From Cyanobium sp. CZS25K (lineage in GTDB: Bacteria > Cyanobacteriota > Cyanobacteriia > PCC-6307 > Cyanobiaceae), in assembly GCA_030373325.1 (NCBI GenBank), contig JAUCZB010000002.1, forward strand, positions 244,405-308,404: a stretch of DNA of 64,000 nt. Reading direction: 5' to 3'. The notes under the pieces were generated by a model. That model saw only the letters and a list, made by a program, of their open reading frames with translations, was not told the DNA's origin and ran no database searches. Made by a program: the position numbers and the translations under genes. The first letter of the stretch is position 1, and every line of letters starts with the position of its first letter. Positions 9,183 to 18,408 of this stretch are shown here, in pieces.

Positions 9183-9619
9183 CCCTCGATCGTCACCGAG
9201 CGGATGCGGCTGCCGTTCTTGAGCGCGAGCACCACATCGATGTTTTCGGTGTGACCGAACACGGTGTGCTGACCATCCAGGTGGGGCTGGGGGCCGTGGC
9301 AAAGAAAGAACTGACTGCCACCGGTGTTGCGTCCGGCATGGGCCATCGAGAGGCTTCCCGCCTTGTGCTTCTGGGCGTTGATCTCGCAGGGGATCGTGTA
9401 GCCCGGGCCGCCGGTGCCGGCCACGCCGCGGGCGCCCTCACGGCTGTTGGGACAACCCCCCTGGGCCATGAAGCCGTCGATCACCCGGTGGAAGGCCAGG
9501 CCGTCGTAGAAGCCATCCTTGGAGAGCTTGACGAAATTCGCCACGGTGCCTGGGGCATCGGTGTCGAACAGATCGATGGTGATCAGGCCGGCGTCGGTGT
9601 CCATCAGGGCCTTGGTCAC
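9179..9619 (-). CDS. Cyclophilin-type peptidyl-prolyl cis-trans isomerase
   Basis: Cytoplasmic proline isomerase of about 146 residues. Diagnostic cyclophilin segments are [31 protein letters not shown] and [14 protein letters not shown] chose the GTG at 9619, giving [11 protein letters not shown], because cyanobacterial homologues open MTKALMxTxAG; a longer frame to 9679 adds 20 unconserved residues. No signal peptide is present. The gene is convergent with ribBA and divergent from mtnP, with 49 bp between starts. Confidence 0.95.
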   Translation of the reverse strand: MTKALMDTDAGLITIDLFDTDAPGTVANFVKLSKDGFYDGLAFHRVIDGFMAQGGCPNSREGARGVAGTGGPGYTIPCEINAQKHKAGSLSMAHAGRNTGGSQFFLCHGPQPHLDGQHTVFGHTENIDVVLALKNGSRIRSVTIEG

Positions 9620-9668
9620 GGTCGAGGAGGCAAACTTCGACTGTATCCGTCCAGGGCACCCCGCTTCC

Positions 9669-10640
9669 ATGGCCAGCACCGAGCCCCGTTCCGCTTCGCC
9701 CCAGGCCAGCGGTCTGCCGAGCCCCGACCTTGCCCGTGCCCGCCTCGGGGTGCTCGGGGGCAGCGGCCTCTATGCCATGGAGGGCCTGGAGGACGTCCGC
9801 GAACTGACGCTGGACACCCCCTACGGCCCCCCCTCCGACAGCCTTCGGATCGGCCGGATCGGTGATCTGGAGGTGGTGTTCCTGGCCCGGCACGGCCGTC
9901 ACCACACCTTCACCCCCAGCGAGGTTCCCTACCGGGCCAACCTCTGGGCCCTGCGCTCCCAGGGTGTGCGCTGGATCCTGTCGGTGTCGGCCGTCGGTTC
10001 GCTCCAGGACAACGTGCGGCCCCTCGACATGGTGGTGCCCGATCAGTTCATCGATCGCACCATGCAGCGGCCGCTCACCTTCTTCGGCGAGGGGCTGGTG
10101 GCCCATGTGGGCAATGCCGATCCCTATTGCTCCGTGCTGTCCAGGGTGCTCGGGGATGTGAGTGACAGCCTGATGCCGGAGGGGCGCCAGCTGCACCGCG
10201 GCGGCACCTACCTCTGCATGGAGGGGCCGGCCTTCTCCACCCGGGCCGAATCCGAGCTGTACCGGTCGTGGGGTTGCACGGTGATCGGCATGACCAACCA
10301 CACCGAGGCGAGGCTGGCCCGGGAGGCTGAAATGGCCTATGCCACCCTGGCGATGGTGACCGATTACGACTGCTGGCACGCGATGCATGATGCGGTCACC
10401 GTCGAGCTGGTGATCGACAATCTCCGCGCCAATGCGGCCCTGGCCCAGGAGATCGTGCGGCTGGCGGCCGAGCGGCTTGAGGTCCTGCGTCCCCCCAGCC
10501 CGGCCCACCAGGCCCTGCGGGACGCCCTGATGACCCCGGCCGCCCAGGTACCGCCGGCCACCCGACGCCGCACCGAGCTGTTCACCGCTCCCTACTGGGG
10601 GCCATTCACCGGGACGGAAGGGACGACGGCGCCAGGCTGA
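9669..10640 (+). CDS. mtnP: S-methyl-5'-thioadenosine phosphorylase
   Basis: Phosphorolysis of methylthioadenosine to adenine and methylthioribose-1-phosphate, recycling the by-product of polyamine and related synthesis. The 323-residue protein has the family's phosphate-binding start GVLGGSGLY (about residue 28), the [18 protein letters not shown] block, [13 protein letters not shown] and [13 protein letters not shown] near residue 226. MASTEPRS at 9669 is taken as the start, since the upstream extension lies over the cyclophilin gene. The C-terminus carries about 45 residues beyond the conserved fold. The last 35 nt overlap murQ on the opposite strand. Confidence 0.94.
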   Translation: MASTEPRSASPQASGLPSPDLARARLGVLGGSGLYAMEGLEDVRELTLDTPYGPPSDSLRIGRIGDLEVVFLARHGRHHTFTPSEVPYRANLWALRSQGVRWILSVSAVGSLQDNVRPLDMVVPDQFIDRTMQRPLTFFGEGLVAHVGNADPYCSVLSRVLGDVSDSLMPEGRQLHRGGTYLCMEGPAFSTRAESELYRSWGCTVIGMTNHTEARLAREAEMAYATLAMVTDYDCWHAMHDAVTVELVIDNLRANAALAQEIVRLAAERLEVLRPPSPAHQALRDALMTPAAQVPPATRRRTELFTAPYWGPFTGTEGTTAPG

Positions 10641-11553
10641 CCCCGAGGGCCTCCAGGCACTGGCGCAAGCCCGGGCCGTGCTGGGCCAGGGCCGCCCGTG
10701 CCGCCTCGGGCTCCAGGCCGGAGGCCGCCATCAGCAGCGCCAGCCGCACCGATCCCCCTGATCGCTCCAGCAGGTCGAGGCCAGCCTGGCGTGGAACCCC
10801 GGCCAGATCCCGCAGGATGCGCAGGGCGCGGTCCTCCAGCTTGCTGTTGGTGACCGCCACATCCACCATCCGGTTGCCATAGACCTTGCCCAGGCGGACC
10901 ATCACGCCGGTGGAGAGGATGTTGAGGGCCATCTTGGTGGCGGTGCCCGCCTTGAGCCGGGTGGAGCCGGTGAGCAGCTCGGGGCCGGTCAGCAGGCGAA
11001 TGTCGATGTCGCAGGGCATCGGCACCTGCTCGGTGGGCACACAGGCCATGGCCACGGTGAGGGCCCCGAGGGCACGGCCATGGGCCAGTCCCCCCAGCAC
11101 GTAGGGGGTCGTGCCCCCGGCGGCGATGCCCACCAGGGCGTCGGCCGCGCCGAAGCCCCGCTGGGCCAGGTCGTCGCGGCCCGCCTCCGACAGGTCTTCC
11201 AGACCTTCGGAACTGCGCAGCAGGGCCGCCGCACCGCCCGCCAGCACGCCCTGCACAAGCTCGGGGGGACTGCAGAAGGTGGGTGGACACTCAGCCGCAT
11301 CCAGCACCCCGAGCCGGCCGGAGGTACCGGCCCCCAGATAGAACAGGCGGCCGCCGCTGGAGAGGCGGCTGGCGATGGCATCGATGGCCGCCGCCAGCGC
11401 CGGTGCGGCCGCCGCCACCGCCTGCTGGGGCAGCAGGTCGTTGGCACAGAACAGGTCCACCAGGGCCGGCGTCGGCAGCCGGTCGAGGTCCTCGCTGGCC
11501 GGGTTGGGCTGCTCGGTGAGCAGATGGCCCCTGTCGTCGCCGGAATCGCTCAA
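10606..11553 (-). CDS. murQ: N-acetylmuramic acid 6-phosphate etherase
   Basis: Cleaves the lactyl ether of MurNAc-6-phosphate to GlcNAc-6-phosphate, a cytoplasmic step in recycling peptidoglycan fragments. The 315-residue SIS-domain protein has LGAGTSGRLGVLDAAECPPTF (about residues 72-92) containing a catalytic glutamate, and SEGLED (about 113-118) with the second acidic residue. The usual ASGRTPY segment reads AGGTTPY here, a modest variant. TEQPNPASEDLD near the N-terminus is also typical. The ATG overlaps the TGA of the upstream DUF3110 gene by 4 nt. No PTS MurNAc transporter or anhMurNAc kinase is nearby. Confidence 0.93.
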   Translation of the reverse strand: MSDSGDDRGHLLTEQPNPASEDLDRLPTPALVDLFCANDLLPQQAVAAAAPALAAAIDAIASRLSSGGRLFYLGAGTSGRLGVLDAAECPPTFCSPPELVQGVLAGGAAALLRSSEGLEDLSEAGRDDLAQRGFGAADALVGIAAGGTTPYVLGGLAHGRALGALTVAMACVPTEQVPMPCDIDIRLLTGPELLTGSTRLKAGTATKMALNILSTGVMVRLGKVYGNRMVDVAVTNSKLEDRALRILRDLAGVPRQAGLDLLERSGGSVRLALLMAASGLEPEAARAALAQHGPGLRQCLEALGVSLAPSSLPSR

Positions 11554-11990
11554 AGCAGCCCTTCGAGGCGACGACGGAAGGCCTCCAGCTCCGGATCGCC
11601 GCCGCCTCCTTCCGGTTCCTCTGCTCCCGGGCGTCCGGCCGCCGCCTGCTCCTCTTTCCAGCCGGTCACGTCCATGTTGCGTTCGGGGGGAGCGATCAGC
11701 AGCCGGTCCTCATCGCTGCTGGGCAGAAAACCGGCGGGAACGAAGCGGGCCTCGTATCCGGCCTCGGCACAGAAACTCTCGAGCTCCTCGCGATCCAGGG
11801 CCTCGACGCAGGGGACGGGAAAATCCTGGGCCTCAAGCAGGCCCGCGTAGCGCTCGGCGTCGTCCGGGTCCTCGAACAACAGCACCACCGTGCGACCGCC
11901 GAGTTCGAGGGAGTGGATGCCCTCCTGGTCGCTGCCGGGATCGAACAGCAGGACGTGCACCGGTTTGGGTGGGGGACCGCTGGCAGTCAC
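11550..11990 (-). CDS. DUF3110 family protein
   Basis: A 146-residue protein, probably soluble, with the DUF3110 pattern: VHVLLFDPGSDQEGIHSLEL near the N-terminus, VVLLFEDPDDAERYAGLLEAQ and then LDREELESFCAEAGYEARFVPAG. The last 35 residues are glycine- and glutamate-rich and end in a short amphipathic helix. The family is restricted to cyanobacteria and plants as far as I know and has no assigned reaction. It is translationally coupled to murQ (ATGA overlap) and follows dnaJ by 56 bp. The neighbourhood gives no firm clue to its role. Confidence 0.88.
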   Translation of the reverse strand: MTASGPPPKPVHVLLFDPGSDQEGIHSLELGGRTVVLLFEDPDDAERYAGLLEAQDFPVPCVEALDREELESFCAEAGYEARFVPAGFLPSSDEDRLLIAPPERNMDVTGWKEEQAAAGRPGAEEPEGGGGDPELEAFRRRLEGLL

Positions 11991-12046
11991 ATCGTCATGG
12001 ATGGGGCAGAGGCCAGTGTCTCATCCGTTGCCTGCCGGCGGGTCGA

Positions 12047-13045
12047 TCAGCCGTCAGGAGCAACGCCGTTCTGCTCCTGGTCCAGTTCCCGCAGCCGCCG
12101 GAACAGGGCCTCCTCGGCCTCCGTCGGGTGGTCAGGAACAACGATCCTCACCTCCACCAGCTGGTCGCCCCGCTGCTCCCCGTGGGTCTGGCCCCGGTGG
12201 CGCAGCCGCAGCAGCCGGCCGCTGGAGGACCCCGGCGGCACCCGCAGCCGCACGGGTCCCTCCAGGGTGGGCACCACGGCGTGGCAGCCGAGGGCGGCAT
12301 CGGCGGGATGGAGATCGAGCTGGTACAGCACCCGCAGCCCATCGATGCGCAGACCCTCCTCCGTTCGCACCCGCAGCTGCAGGAAATGATCGGCCCCGCC
12401 GGCCGCCACGCCGGCCAGTCGCAGCCGCCAGCCATCCCCCGCCAGAGGAGGCGTCCAGACCTCCACCAGCGTGCCGTCGCGCAGCTCCAGCTCCAGCCGC
12501 TGGCCATGAAGCGCCTGCTCCGGGGTGAGGGTCACGAGGGTTTCCTCGTCCGTGGCGGCCGTCACCGGTGGCGGAGAAGGCGCTGCCGTGGCAACCCCAC
12601 CGCCAGCCCTGGGTGGCGGCTCCGGCCGGTGGCGACCTTCGTTCCGGTCCCGGTCCCCATCGCGGAGGGGGATCTCCTCAGGGCCGTCGTCCCATTCCTG
12701 GGGGCGGCGGCGCTCCTGACCGAAGAGTTGCGCCAGATAATCCTCGAACCGGGGGAAGCCCGTGGCGAAGGGATCGCTGTCGAGCCCGGCACTCTCCTGA
12801 CCCTCACCGGCCTCCCAGGCGCGGCGCCGGATCGGATCCGAGAGCACCGCATAGGCCTCGTTGACCCGCTTGAAGCGGGCCTCCGCCACCGGATCGTTGC
12901 CGTTGAGATCGGGATGCCACTGGCGGGCCTGCTGGCGGAAGGCCCTCTTGATGCTGACCGGGTCGGCGCCGGGCGCCAGGCCAAGCACCTCCCAGTGATC
13001 ACGGGCGGTCGCGGCCACAACGTCCGAGTTGGGGGACTGGCTCAC
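12047..13045 (-). CDS. DnaJ-type co-chaperone lacking the zinc finger
   Basis: J-domain protein of 332 residues that should stimulate the ATPase of the DnaK encoded just upstream (5 bp between the dnaK stop and this start). The J-domain covers about residues 15-75 with the essential HPD at 44-46 (WHPDLNG). A linker rich in Asp, Arg, Pro and Gly (80-165) replaces the Gly/Phe region. The C-terminal substrate-binding part (165-320) has no CxxCxGxG repeats, so it is a type II (CbpA-like) or truncated type III J protein. The dnaK-dnaJ pairing supports a dedicated chaperone couple. Confidence 0.92.
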   Translation of the reverse strand: MSQSPNSDVVAATARDHWEVLGLAPGADPVSIKRAFRQQARQWHPDLNGNDPVAEARFKRVNEAYAVLSDPIRRRAWEAGEGQESAGLDSDPFATGFPRFEDYLAQLFGQERRRPQEWDDGPEEIPLRDGDRDRNEGRHRPEPPPRAGGGVATAAPSPPPVTAATDEETLVTLTPEQALHGQRLELELRDGTLVEVWTPPLAGDGWRLRLAGVAAGGADHFLQLRVRTEEGLRIDGLRVLYQLDLHPADAALGCHAVVPTLEGPVRLRVPPGSSSGRLLRLRHRGQTHGEQRGDQLVEVRIVVPDHPTEAEEALFRRLRELDQEQNGVAPDG

Positions 13046-13050
13046 GACCC

Positions 13051-15198
13051 TCAGCCGTCGGCCCAGGGATCATCCTGGTCGAAGCGGCCGCCGCCGCGGG
13101 GCCGGTGCCGTTCCGCGGGGGCGTCCCGTTCATAGGACTCCTGGCGATCCCAGGAGCGACCGTTGTCCCAACGGCGGGAGGGGAGGTCGTCGTCGTAGCC
13201 CGCCTCCCGCTCGGCATAACTGCCGAGGGGGTAGGGATCCCGCTGGAGGGGGCGGGGGGGGCTCGACCAGGGATCGGAGCGGCCCGATCCGCCCCAGTCG
13301 TCCCAGTCGTCGTCGGAGAAGAGTTCGTCCTTGAGGGAGCCCAGGGTGTTCTTGAGGCCCTTGAGGGGTCCGCTCTCCGCCCGCCGTTCCCCCAGCAGGC
13401 GGCGATTGAGGCCGAACAGGGCCTCCTGAAGCTGGCTCACCGTCAGATCGAGATCGGCAGGATCGTCCTGGGCCAGCACGTCCTGGACATCACGCAGGGC
13501 CAGCTCGACGGCGCGCTGCTGGCGTTGGGCGCCGCCCGGGCCCAGCTCCAGGGCGGCATCCCGCAGACGGCGCTCTGCCTGGGCCACCAGGGTCTGGGCG
13601 CGGTTGCGGCGGTCGATCACGGCCCGCTTGCGGCGATCTTCCACCGACTTGCGCTCCGCCTCCTCCAGCAACCGGTTGATCTCCTCCTCGCTGAGGTTCG
13701 ATCCCCCCTGGATCGAGACGCTCTGCTGACGCCCAGTGGTCCGGTCGGTGGCGGAGACCTGCAGCAGCCCGTTGGCATCGATGTCGAAGGACACCTGCAC
13801 CTGGGGCACACCGCGGGGGGCCGGTGGAATGCCGGAGAGGCGGAAGCGGCCGAGGGACTTGTTGTCGGCGGCCATCTGGCGTTCGCCCTGGAGCACGTGG
13901 ATCTCCACCGAGGACTGGTTCGCCTCCGAGGTGCTGAACAGATCCGACTTGCGCACCGGGATCGGGGTGTTGCGGGGGATCAGCACCTTCATCACGCCGC
14001 CGATGGTCTCCAGCCCGAGGGAGAGGGGGGTGACGTCATTGAGCATCAGGTCGCGCAGTTCGCCGGTGAGGATGCCGGCCTGGACCGCCGCACCGATGGC
14101 GACCACCTCGTCGGGATTCACCGACTGGCAGGGTTCCCGGGGGATGAGGGTGCGCACCATCTCCTGCACCATCGGCATGCGGGTGGAGCCCCCCACCAGC
14201 ACCACGTCATCGATGGCATCAGCGCTCAGACCCGAATCCCGCAGGGCCCGCTGCACGGGGCGCAGCAGCCGGTCGAGCAGGTCTGGGCAGAGCCCCTCGA
14301 AGGTGCCACGCTCCAGGGTGGTTTCGATGTGGAGGGGGCCATCGGGCCCCGTGGCGATGAACGGCAGCGACAGGGGGGTGCTCTGGACCCCCGACAGCTC
14401 CTGCTTGGCCTTCTCCGCGGCCTCGGTGAGCCGCTGCAGGGCCTGACGGTCGCGGCGCAGGTCGAGGCCGTGCTCCTTGAGGAAGGCCTCAGCCACCCAG
14501 TCGACGATGCGGCGGTCCCAGTCGTTGCCACCCAGCTGGGTGTCACCGCTGGTGGCCATCACGTCGAACACGCCGTTGGCGATGCGCAGCACCGAGACAT
14601 CGAAGGTGCCGCCGCCGAGGTCGAACACCAGCACCCGCTTGACGGTGCTGCGGTCGAAGCCATAGGCGAGCGCCGCCGCGGTGGGTTCGTTGAGGATCCG
14701 CTCCACGGCGATGCCCGCCAGCCGGCCGGCATCGCGGGTGGCCTGGCGCTGGGCGTCATTGAAGTAAGCCGGCACCGTGATCACGGCCGCCTCCACCGCC
14801 TCGCCGAGGTAGGTGGTCGCGTCGTCCACCAGCTTGCGCAGGATCGAGGCCACCAGTTCCTCAGGGGCGTACTCCCGCTCGGTGGACGGGCAGATGACGC
14901 GCACATTGCCCTGGTCGTTGGCCCGCACGCTGTAGGGAACCCCCAGGCTCCCCTCGTCGAGTTCGTCCCAGCTGCGGCCGACGAAACGCTTCAGGTTGGC
15001 GAAGGTGTTGCGGGGGTTGAGCACCAGCTGCCGGCGGGCCAGCTGGCCCACCAGCAGCTCCTGATCACGGCTGAAACCCACCACCGAAGGGGTGGTGCGG
15101 CCCCCCTCGGCATTGGCGATGACCTGGGGCCGGCCGCCTTCGAGCACGGCCACCACCGAATTGGTGGTGCCCAGATCGATGCCGACGATGCGCCCCAT
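13051..15198 (-). CDS. dnaK: Hsp70 chaperone DnaK (extended C-terminus)
   Basis: ATP-dependent chaperone of 715 residues, longer than the usual ~635. The ATPase domain (1-385) has IGIDLGTTNS-type start GIDLGTTNSVVAV, VFDLGGGTFDVSVL (about 193) and VLVGGSTRMPMV (about 336). The substrate-binding domain follows with VTPLSLGLETIGG (about 390). After residue 610 is a tail of about 100 residues rich in Asp, Arg, Trp and Pro, with no EEVD-like end; it looks disordered. Cyanobacteria carry several dnaK paralogues; the long tail and the adjacent dnaJ recall the DnaK1/DnaK3 types, but I cannot choose between them. No CIRCE element is seen upstream. Confidence 0.95.
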   Translation of the reverse strand: MGRIVGIDLGTTNSVVAVLEGGRPQVIANAEGGRTTPSVVGFSRDQELLVGQLARRQLVLNPRNTFANLKRFVGRSWDELDEGSLGVPYSVRANDQGNVRVICPSTEREYAPEELVASILRKLVDDATTYLGEAVEAAVITVPAYFNDAQRQATRDAGRLAGIAVERILNEPTAAALAYGFDRSTVKRVLVFDLGGGTFDVSVLRIANGVFDVMATSGDTQLGGNDWDRRIVDWVAEAFLKEHGLDLRRDRQALQRLTEAAEKAKQELSGVQSTPLSLPFIATGPDGPLHIETTLERGTFEGLCPDLLDRLLRPVQRALRDSGLSADAIDDVVLVGGSTRMPMVQEMVRTLIPREPCQSVNPDEVVAIGAAVQAGILTGELRDLMLNDVTPLSLGLETIGGVMKVLIPRNTPIPVRKSDLFSTSEANQSSVEIHVLQGERQMAADNKSLGRFRLSGIPPAPRGVPQVQVSFDIDANGLLQVSATDRTTGRQQSVSIQGGSNLSEEEINRLLEEAERKSVEDRRKRAVIDRRNRAQTLVAQAERRLRDAALELGPGGAQRQQRAVELALRDVQDVLAQDDPADLDLTVSQLQEALFGLNRRLLGERRAESGPLKGLKNTLGSLKDELFSDDDWDDWGGSGRSDPWSSPPRPLQRDPYPLGSYAEREAGYDDDLPSRRWDNGRSWDRQESYERDAPAERHRPRGGGRFDQDDPWADG

Positions 15199-15241
15199 GG
15201 AAATCCTGATGGCGGCCCAACGCTACCGGAGCCTGAAGGCC

Positions 15242-15271
15242 GTTAATCCGAGCTTAAACGCGGTGGCTGAA
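15242..15271 (+). promoter_or_regulatory. Probable Pho box (phosphate-starvation regulator site) upstream of pstC
   Basis: Two octamers, GTTAATCC at 15242-15249 and CTTAAACG at 15253-15260, are separated by exactly 3 nt, and a weaker third unit (TGGCTGAA) occupies the next position at 15264-15271. Cyanobacterial SphR/PhoB sites are described as PyTTAA-type octamers at 11-nt spacing. The site lies about 50 nt before pstC in the pstC-dnaK divergent gap, where activation of the pst operon would be expected. Confidence 0.55.
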
Positions 15272-15322
15272 ACTCGTGCTGAGATCAGGTGGAACGTCCA
15301 TGCCGACCGGCACCAAACCCGC

Positions 15323-16276
15323 ATGAGGAGCGCCCCCTCCAGCGACGCGTTCACCCTGAGGCGCCGCCCACCCCAGGAGAAGTTGATCGACATCGGCTTC
15401 CGCCAGCTCACCCTGCTGCTGGCCGCCTCGGTGGGGATCGTGCTGATCGGCATCTTCCTGACGGTGTTCAGCGGCGCCAAGGAGGCCATGGCCACCTTCG
15501 GCCTGAAGTTCCTGACCACCTCCGCCTGGGATCCGGTCAACGAGCAGTACGGCGCCCTGATCGCCATCTACGGCACGCTCGTCACGGCGGTCCTTTCCCT
15601 GCTCATCGCCGTCCCCATCGGTCTGGGAACGGCGATCTTCATCACCGAGGATCTGCTGCCCCGGCGTCTGAGGGAGGTCATCGGACTGCTGGTGGAACTC
15701 CTCGCGGCCATCCCCTCCGTTGTGCTGGGCCTCTGGGCGATCTTCGTGATGGAACCGGCCATCCGCCCCTTCCTGTCGCTGCTGCACAGGACCCTGGGCT
15801 GGACCCCGTTCTTCGCCACCGCACCCCAGGGACCCGGCACCGCCCCTGCCATTCTGATCCTGGTCGTGATGGTGCTGCCGATCATCACCGCCATCTCCCG
15901 GGATGCCCTCAACCAGGTGCCGATCGAGCTGCGCCAGGGGGCCTACGGCGTCGGCACCACCCGTTGGGGGGCCATCTTCAACGTCATCCTTCCGGCGGCC
16001 GTCTCCTCGATCATGGGGGGGGTGATGCTCTCCCTGGGCAGGGCCATGGGTGAAACCATGGCGGTCACGATGATCATCGGCAATTCCCTCAATTTCAGTG
16101 TTTCCCTCCTGGCCCCGGGCAACACCATCGCCTCGATGCTCGCCAACCAGTTCGGCGAAGCGGATGGCATTCAGGTCTCGGCCCTGATGTATGCGGCCGT
16201 GGTTCTGATGATCCTCACCTTCGTCGTCAACGTGATGGCCCAGTGGATCGTGCGTCGTCTCAGCCTGCGCTACTGA
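15323..16276 (+). CDS. pstC: Phosphate ABC transporter permease PstC
   Basis: Inner-membrane subunit of the high-affinity phosphate importer. The 317-residue product has about six membrane helices; the first is LTLLLAASVGIVLIGIFLTVF (about residues 30-50). The cytoplasmic EAA-type loop contains LRQGAYGVGTTRWGAIFNVILPAA (about 200-223), the ATPase docking site. The ATG at 15323 (MRSAPSSDAF) is preferred because the region upstream holds the Pho box and the dnaK start. It begins pstC-pstA-pstB; pstS is not in this window, so the binding protein must be encoded elsewhere. Confidence 0.95.
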   Translation: MRSAPSSDAFTLRRRPPQEKLIDIGFRQLTLLLAASVGIVLIGIFLTVFSGAKEAMATFGLKFLTTSAWDPVNEQYGALIAIYGTLVTAVLSLLIAVPIGLGTAIFITEDLLPRRLREVIGLLVELLAAIPSVVLGLWAIFVMEPAIRPFLSLLHRTLGWTPFFATAPQGPGTAPAILILVVMVLPIITAISRDALNQVPIELRQGAYGVGTTRWGAIFNVILPAAVSSIMGGVMLSLGRAMGETMAVTMIIGNSLNFSVSLLAPGNTIASMLANQFGEADGIQVSALMYAAVVLMILTFVVNVMAQWIVRRLSLRY

Positions 16277-16325
16277 CCCGACGTTCTCCACCACCATCCA
16301 CCCCCGTCAACGCAGATCCCAGGCC

Positions 16326-17234
16326 ATGTCCTTCTTGACTCCGCCAACGACCAGTGCCTTCGGCGAGCGTCTGACCCTTCATTACGATCCCGGCCTGAAG
16401 CGCAATCGCTTCAACCAGATCGCCAATGCCATCGCCGCCTTTTTCGCCGCACTCGCGGTGGTTCCCCTCTTCCTGGTGCTGATCTACGTTCTCATCCAGG
16501 GAGGTCGGCTGATCAGCCTGCAACTGCTCACCCAGTTGCCACCGGCCCCTGGCCTCACCGGCGGCGGCATCGGCAATGCCATCCTCGGCACGATCATCGT
16601 CACCCTGATCGCCGCCATGATCGCCATTCCTGTGGGGGTGGGCGGTGGCGTCTACCTCTCCGAGTACGCCCGGAACGGCTGGTTCTCCCGGTTCGTCCGC
16701 TTCGGCAACGACGTGCTGGCCGGGGTTCCCTCGATCATCTGCGGCGTGTTCGTCTATTCCCTGATCGTGGCCACCCGAATCTTCTTCGACCAGAGCTACA
16801 GCGCCATGGCCGGCGGCATTGCCCTCTCCGTGCTGATGCTGCCCACCGTGATCAAGACCACCTACGAAGGTCTGCTGCTGGTGCCCCAGGAGATGCGCAT
16901 GGGGGCCTATGGCGTCGGTGCCTCGCGGTTCGTCACCATCACCCGGATCGCCCTGCCGGCGGCGTTCACACCGATCGCCACGGGGGTGGTGCTGGGGATC
17001 GCCAGGGCCGCCGGGGAAACGGCCCCACTGATCTTCACCGCCCTCTTCTCACCGTTCTGGCCCGATGGGGTGTTCCACCCGATCGCCACCATGTCGGTGC
17101 TGATCTTCAACTTCGCGATCATGCCCTACGAAGCGCAGAACGAGCTGGCCTGGGCCGCCTCCTTCGTGCTCGTGATCATGATTCTGGGGGCCAACCTGCT
17201 GGCCCGCTGGATCAGCCACGCCACCCGGTCCTGA
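16326..17234 (+). CDS. pstA: Phosphate ABC transporter permease PstA
   Basis: Partner permease of PstC, 302 residues with about six membrane helices. Helix 1 is at about 34-60 (IAAFFAALAVVPLFLVLIYV). The coupling loop MRMGAYGVGASRFVTITRIALPAA lies near residues 190-213, and GETAPLIFTALF (about 230) is characteristic of PstA. Starts 49 bp after pstC and ends 51 bp before pstB, consistent with one transcript. The length fits the family. Confidence 0.95.
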   Translation: MSFLTPPTTSAFGERLTLHYDPGLKRNRFNQIANAIAAFFAALAVVPLFLVLIYVLIQGGRLISLQLLTQLPPAPGLTGGGIGNAILGTIIVTLIAAMIAIPVGVGGGVYLSEYARNGWFSRFVRFGNDVLAGVPSIICGVFVYSLIVATRIFFDQSYSAMAGGIALSVLMLPTVIKTTYEGLLLVPQEMRMGAYGVGASRFVTITRIALPAAFTPIATGVVLGIARAAGETAPLIFTALFSPFWPDGVFHPIATMSVLIFNFAIMPYEAQNELAWAASFVLVIMILGANLLARWISHATRS

Positions 17235-17285
17235 CGGTCCTTCCTGCCCACTCTTTCCGGCTCCATTTCCCCCCCCCTTCCAGAC

Positions 17286-18095
17286 ATGTCTTCCCCCTCT
17301 CCCTCCAGCGTGGCCAGCGACGTCTGCATGTCCCTGCAGGACGTCACCATTTCCTACGGCAGCTTCGAGGCGGTCAAGAACGTCTACATGGATCTGCCGC
17401 GGGGCAAGGTGACCGCCTTCATCGGTCCCTCCGGCTGCGGCAAGAGCACGGTGCTGCGGGCCCTCAACCGCATGAACGACCTCATTCCGGGTTGCAGCCT
17501 CAAAGGGCGGGTGATCTTCGACCAGCACGATCTCTACGACAAACGGGTCGATCCGGTGGAGGTGAGGCGCCGCATCGGCATGGTGTTTCAGAAACCCAAC
17601 CCCTTCCCCAAATCGATCTACGAAAACATCGCCTTCGGCGCCCGGATCAACGGCTATCGCGGTGACATGGACGAGCTGGTGGAGCGTTCCCTGCGCAAGG
17701 CGGCGGTGTGGGACGAATGCAAGGACAAGCTCAAGGAGAGCGGTTTCTCCCTCTCCGGCGGACAGCAGCAACGCCTCTGCATCGCCCGCGCCATCGCCAC
17801 CGAACCCGAGGTGATCCTGATGGACGAGCCCTGTTCGGCCCTCGATCCGATCTCGACCCTCAAGATCGAGGAGACCATGCACGAGCTGAAGCGCAGCTAC
17901 ACGATCATGATCGTGACCCACAACATGCAGCAGGCCGTGCGCGTGGCCGACATGACCGCCTTCTTCAATGCGGAGGCCGTCGAAGGGGGCACCGGAAAGG
18001 TGGGCTATCTGGTGGAATTCAACGAAACCGAGAACATCTTCAATTCCCCCAGCCAGCAGTCGACCCTCGATTACGTGAGCGGACGCTTCGGCTGA
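17286..18095 (+). CDS. pstB: Phosphate ABC transporter ATPase PstB
   Basis: Cytoplasmic ATPase energising PstCA. The 269-residue product has Walker [10 protein letters not shown] (about 46-54), the Q-loop in [13 protein letters not shown], the signature LSGGQQQRL (about 157), Walker B VILMDEP and the switch histidine in [31 protein letters not shown] is a PstB-type insert. It is the last gene of the pst operon; the convergent tRNA-Ser terminator begins about 100 bp downstream. Confidence 0.97.
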   Translation: MSSPSPSSVASDVCMSLQDVTISYGSFEAVKNVYMDLPRGKVTAFIGPSGCGKSTVLRALNRMNDLIPGCSLKGRVIFDQHDLYDKRVDPVEVRRRIGMVFQKPNPFPKSIYENIAFGARINGYRGDMDELVERSLRKAAVWDECKDKLKESGFSLSGGQQQRLCIARAIATEPEVILMDEPCSALDPISTLKIEETMHELKRSYTIMIVTHNMQQAVRVADMTAFFNAEAVEGGTGKVGYLVEFNETENIFNSPSQQSTLDYVSGRFG

Positions 18096-18194
18096 GTTCC
18101 CCCCCGCGAGTTTCACCGCGTTTGGAACGCAGCAGGCCTGCCGGCAGCTCCCGCATCGTGAGACGGCTGGCGGGACTTGCGCGCGCCGTTGAGC

Positions 18195-18229
18195 AAAAAA
18201 AAGCCGGCCCAGAAGTGGACCGGCGGCTT
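18195..18229 (-). terminator. Rho-independent terminator of tRNA-Ser
   Basis: Read on the reverse strand, a GC-rich stem (GCCGGTCC pairing with GGGCCGGC around a short loop) is followed by a run of eight T (forward A at 18195-18202). It lies directly after the tRNA 3' end and is correctly oriented for it. Confidence 0.85.
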
Positions 18230-18232
18230 CAA

Positions 18233-18319
18233 CGGAGAGGGAGGGATTCGAACCCTCGATAGAGTTGCCCCTATACAGCATTTCCAGTGCTGCGCCTTCG
18301 ACCACTCGGCCACCTCTCC
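18233..18319 (-). tRNA. tRNA-Ser (anticodon GGA)
   Basis: An 87-nt class II tRNA on the reverse strand. The acceptor stem GGAGAGG pairs with CCTCTCC, followed by discriminator G. The T arm is GGGTTCGAATCCC. The anticodon loop CTGGAAA places GGA at 18285-18283, reading UCC and UCU serine codons. A long variable arm (ATAG pairing with CTAT) is typical of tRNA-Ser. CCA is not encoded. Confidence 0.97.
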
Positions 18320-18408
18320 AGCGGCGAAATGGGGCAGATGGCAATGTAGCAGGGGCTGCACCTCGCCTCCTTGCCCCACCGGCTTTCCCACCTCTGCCCA
18401 GCGCCTCC

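Noticed and set aside
13105..15246. 713-codon forward frame antisense to dnaK
   Set aside because: dnaK on the reverse strand has every Hsp70 signature; the forward frame has none.
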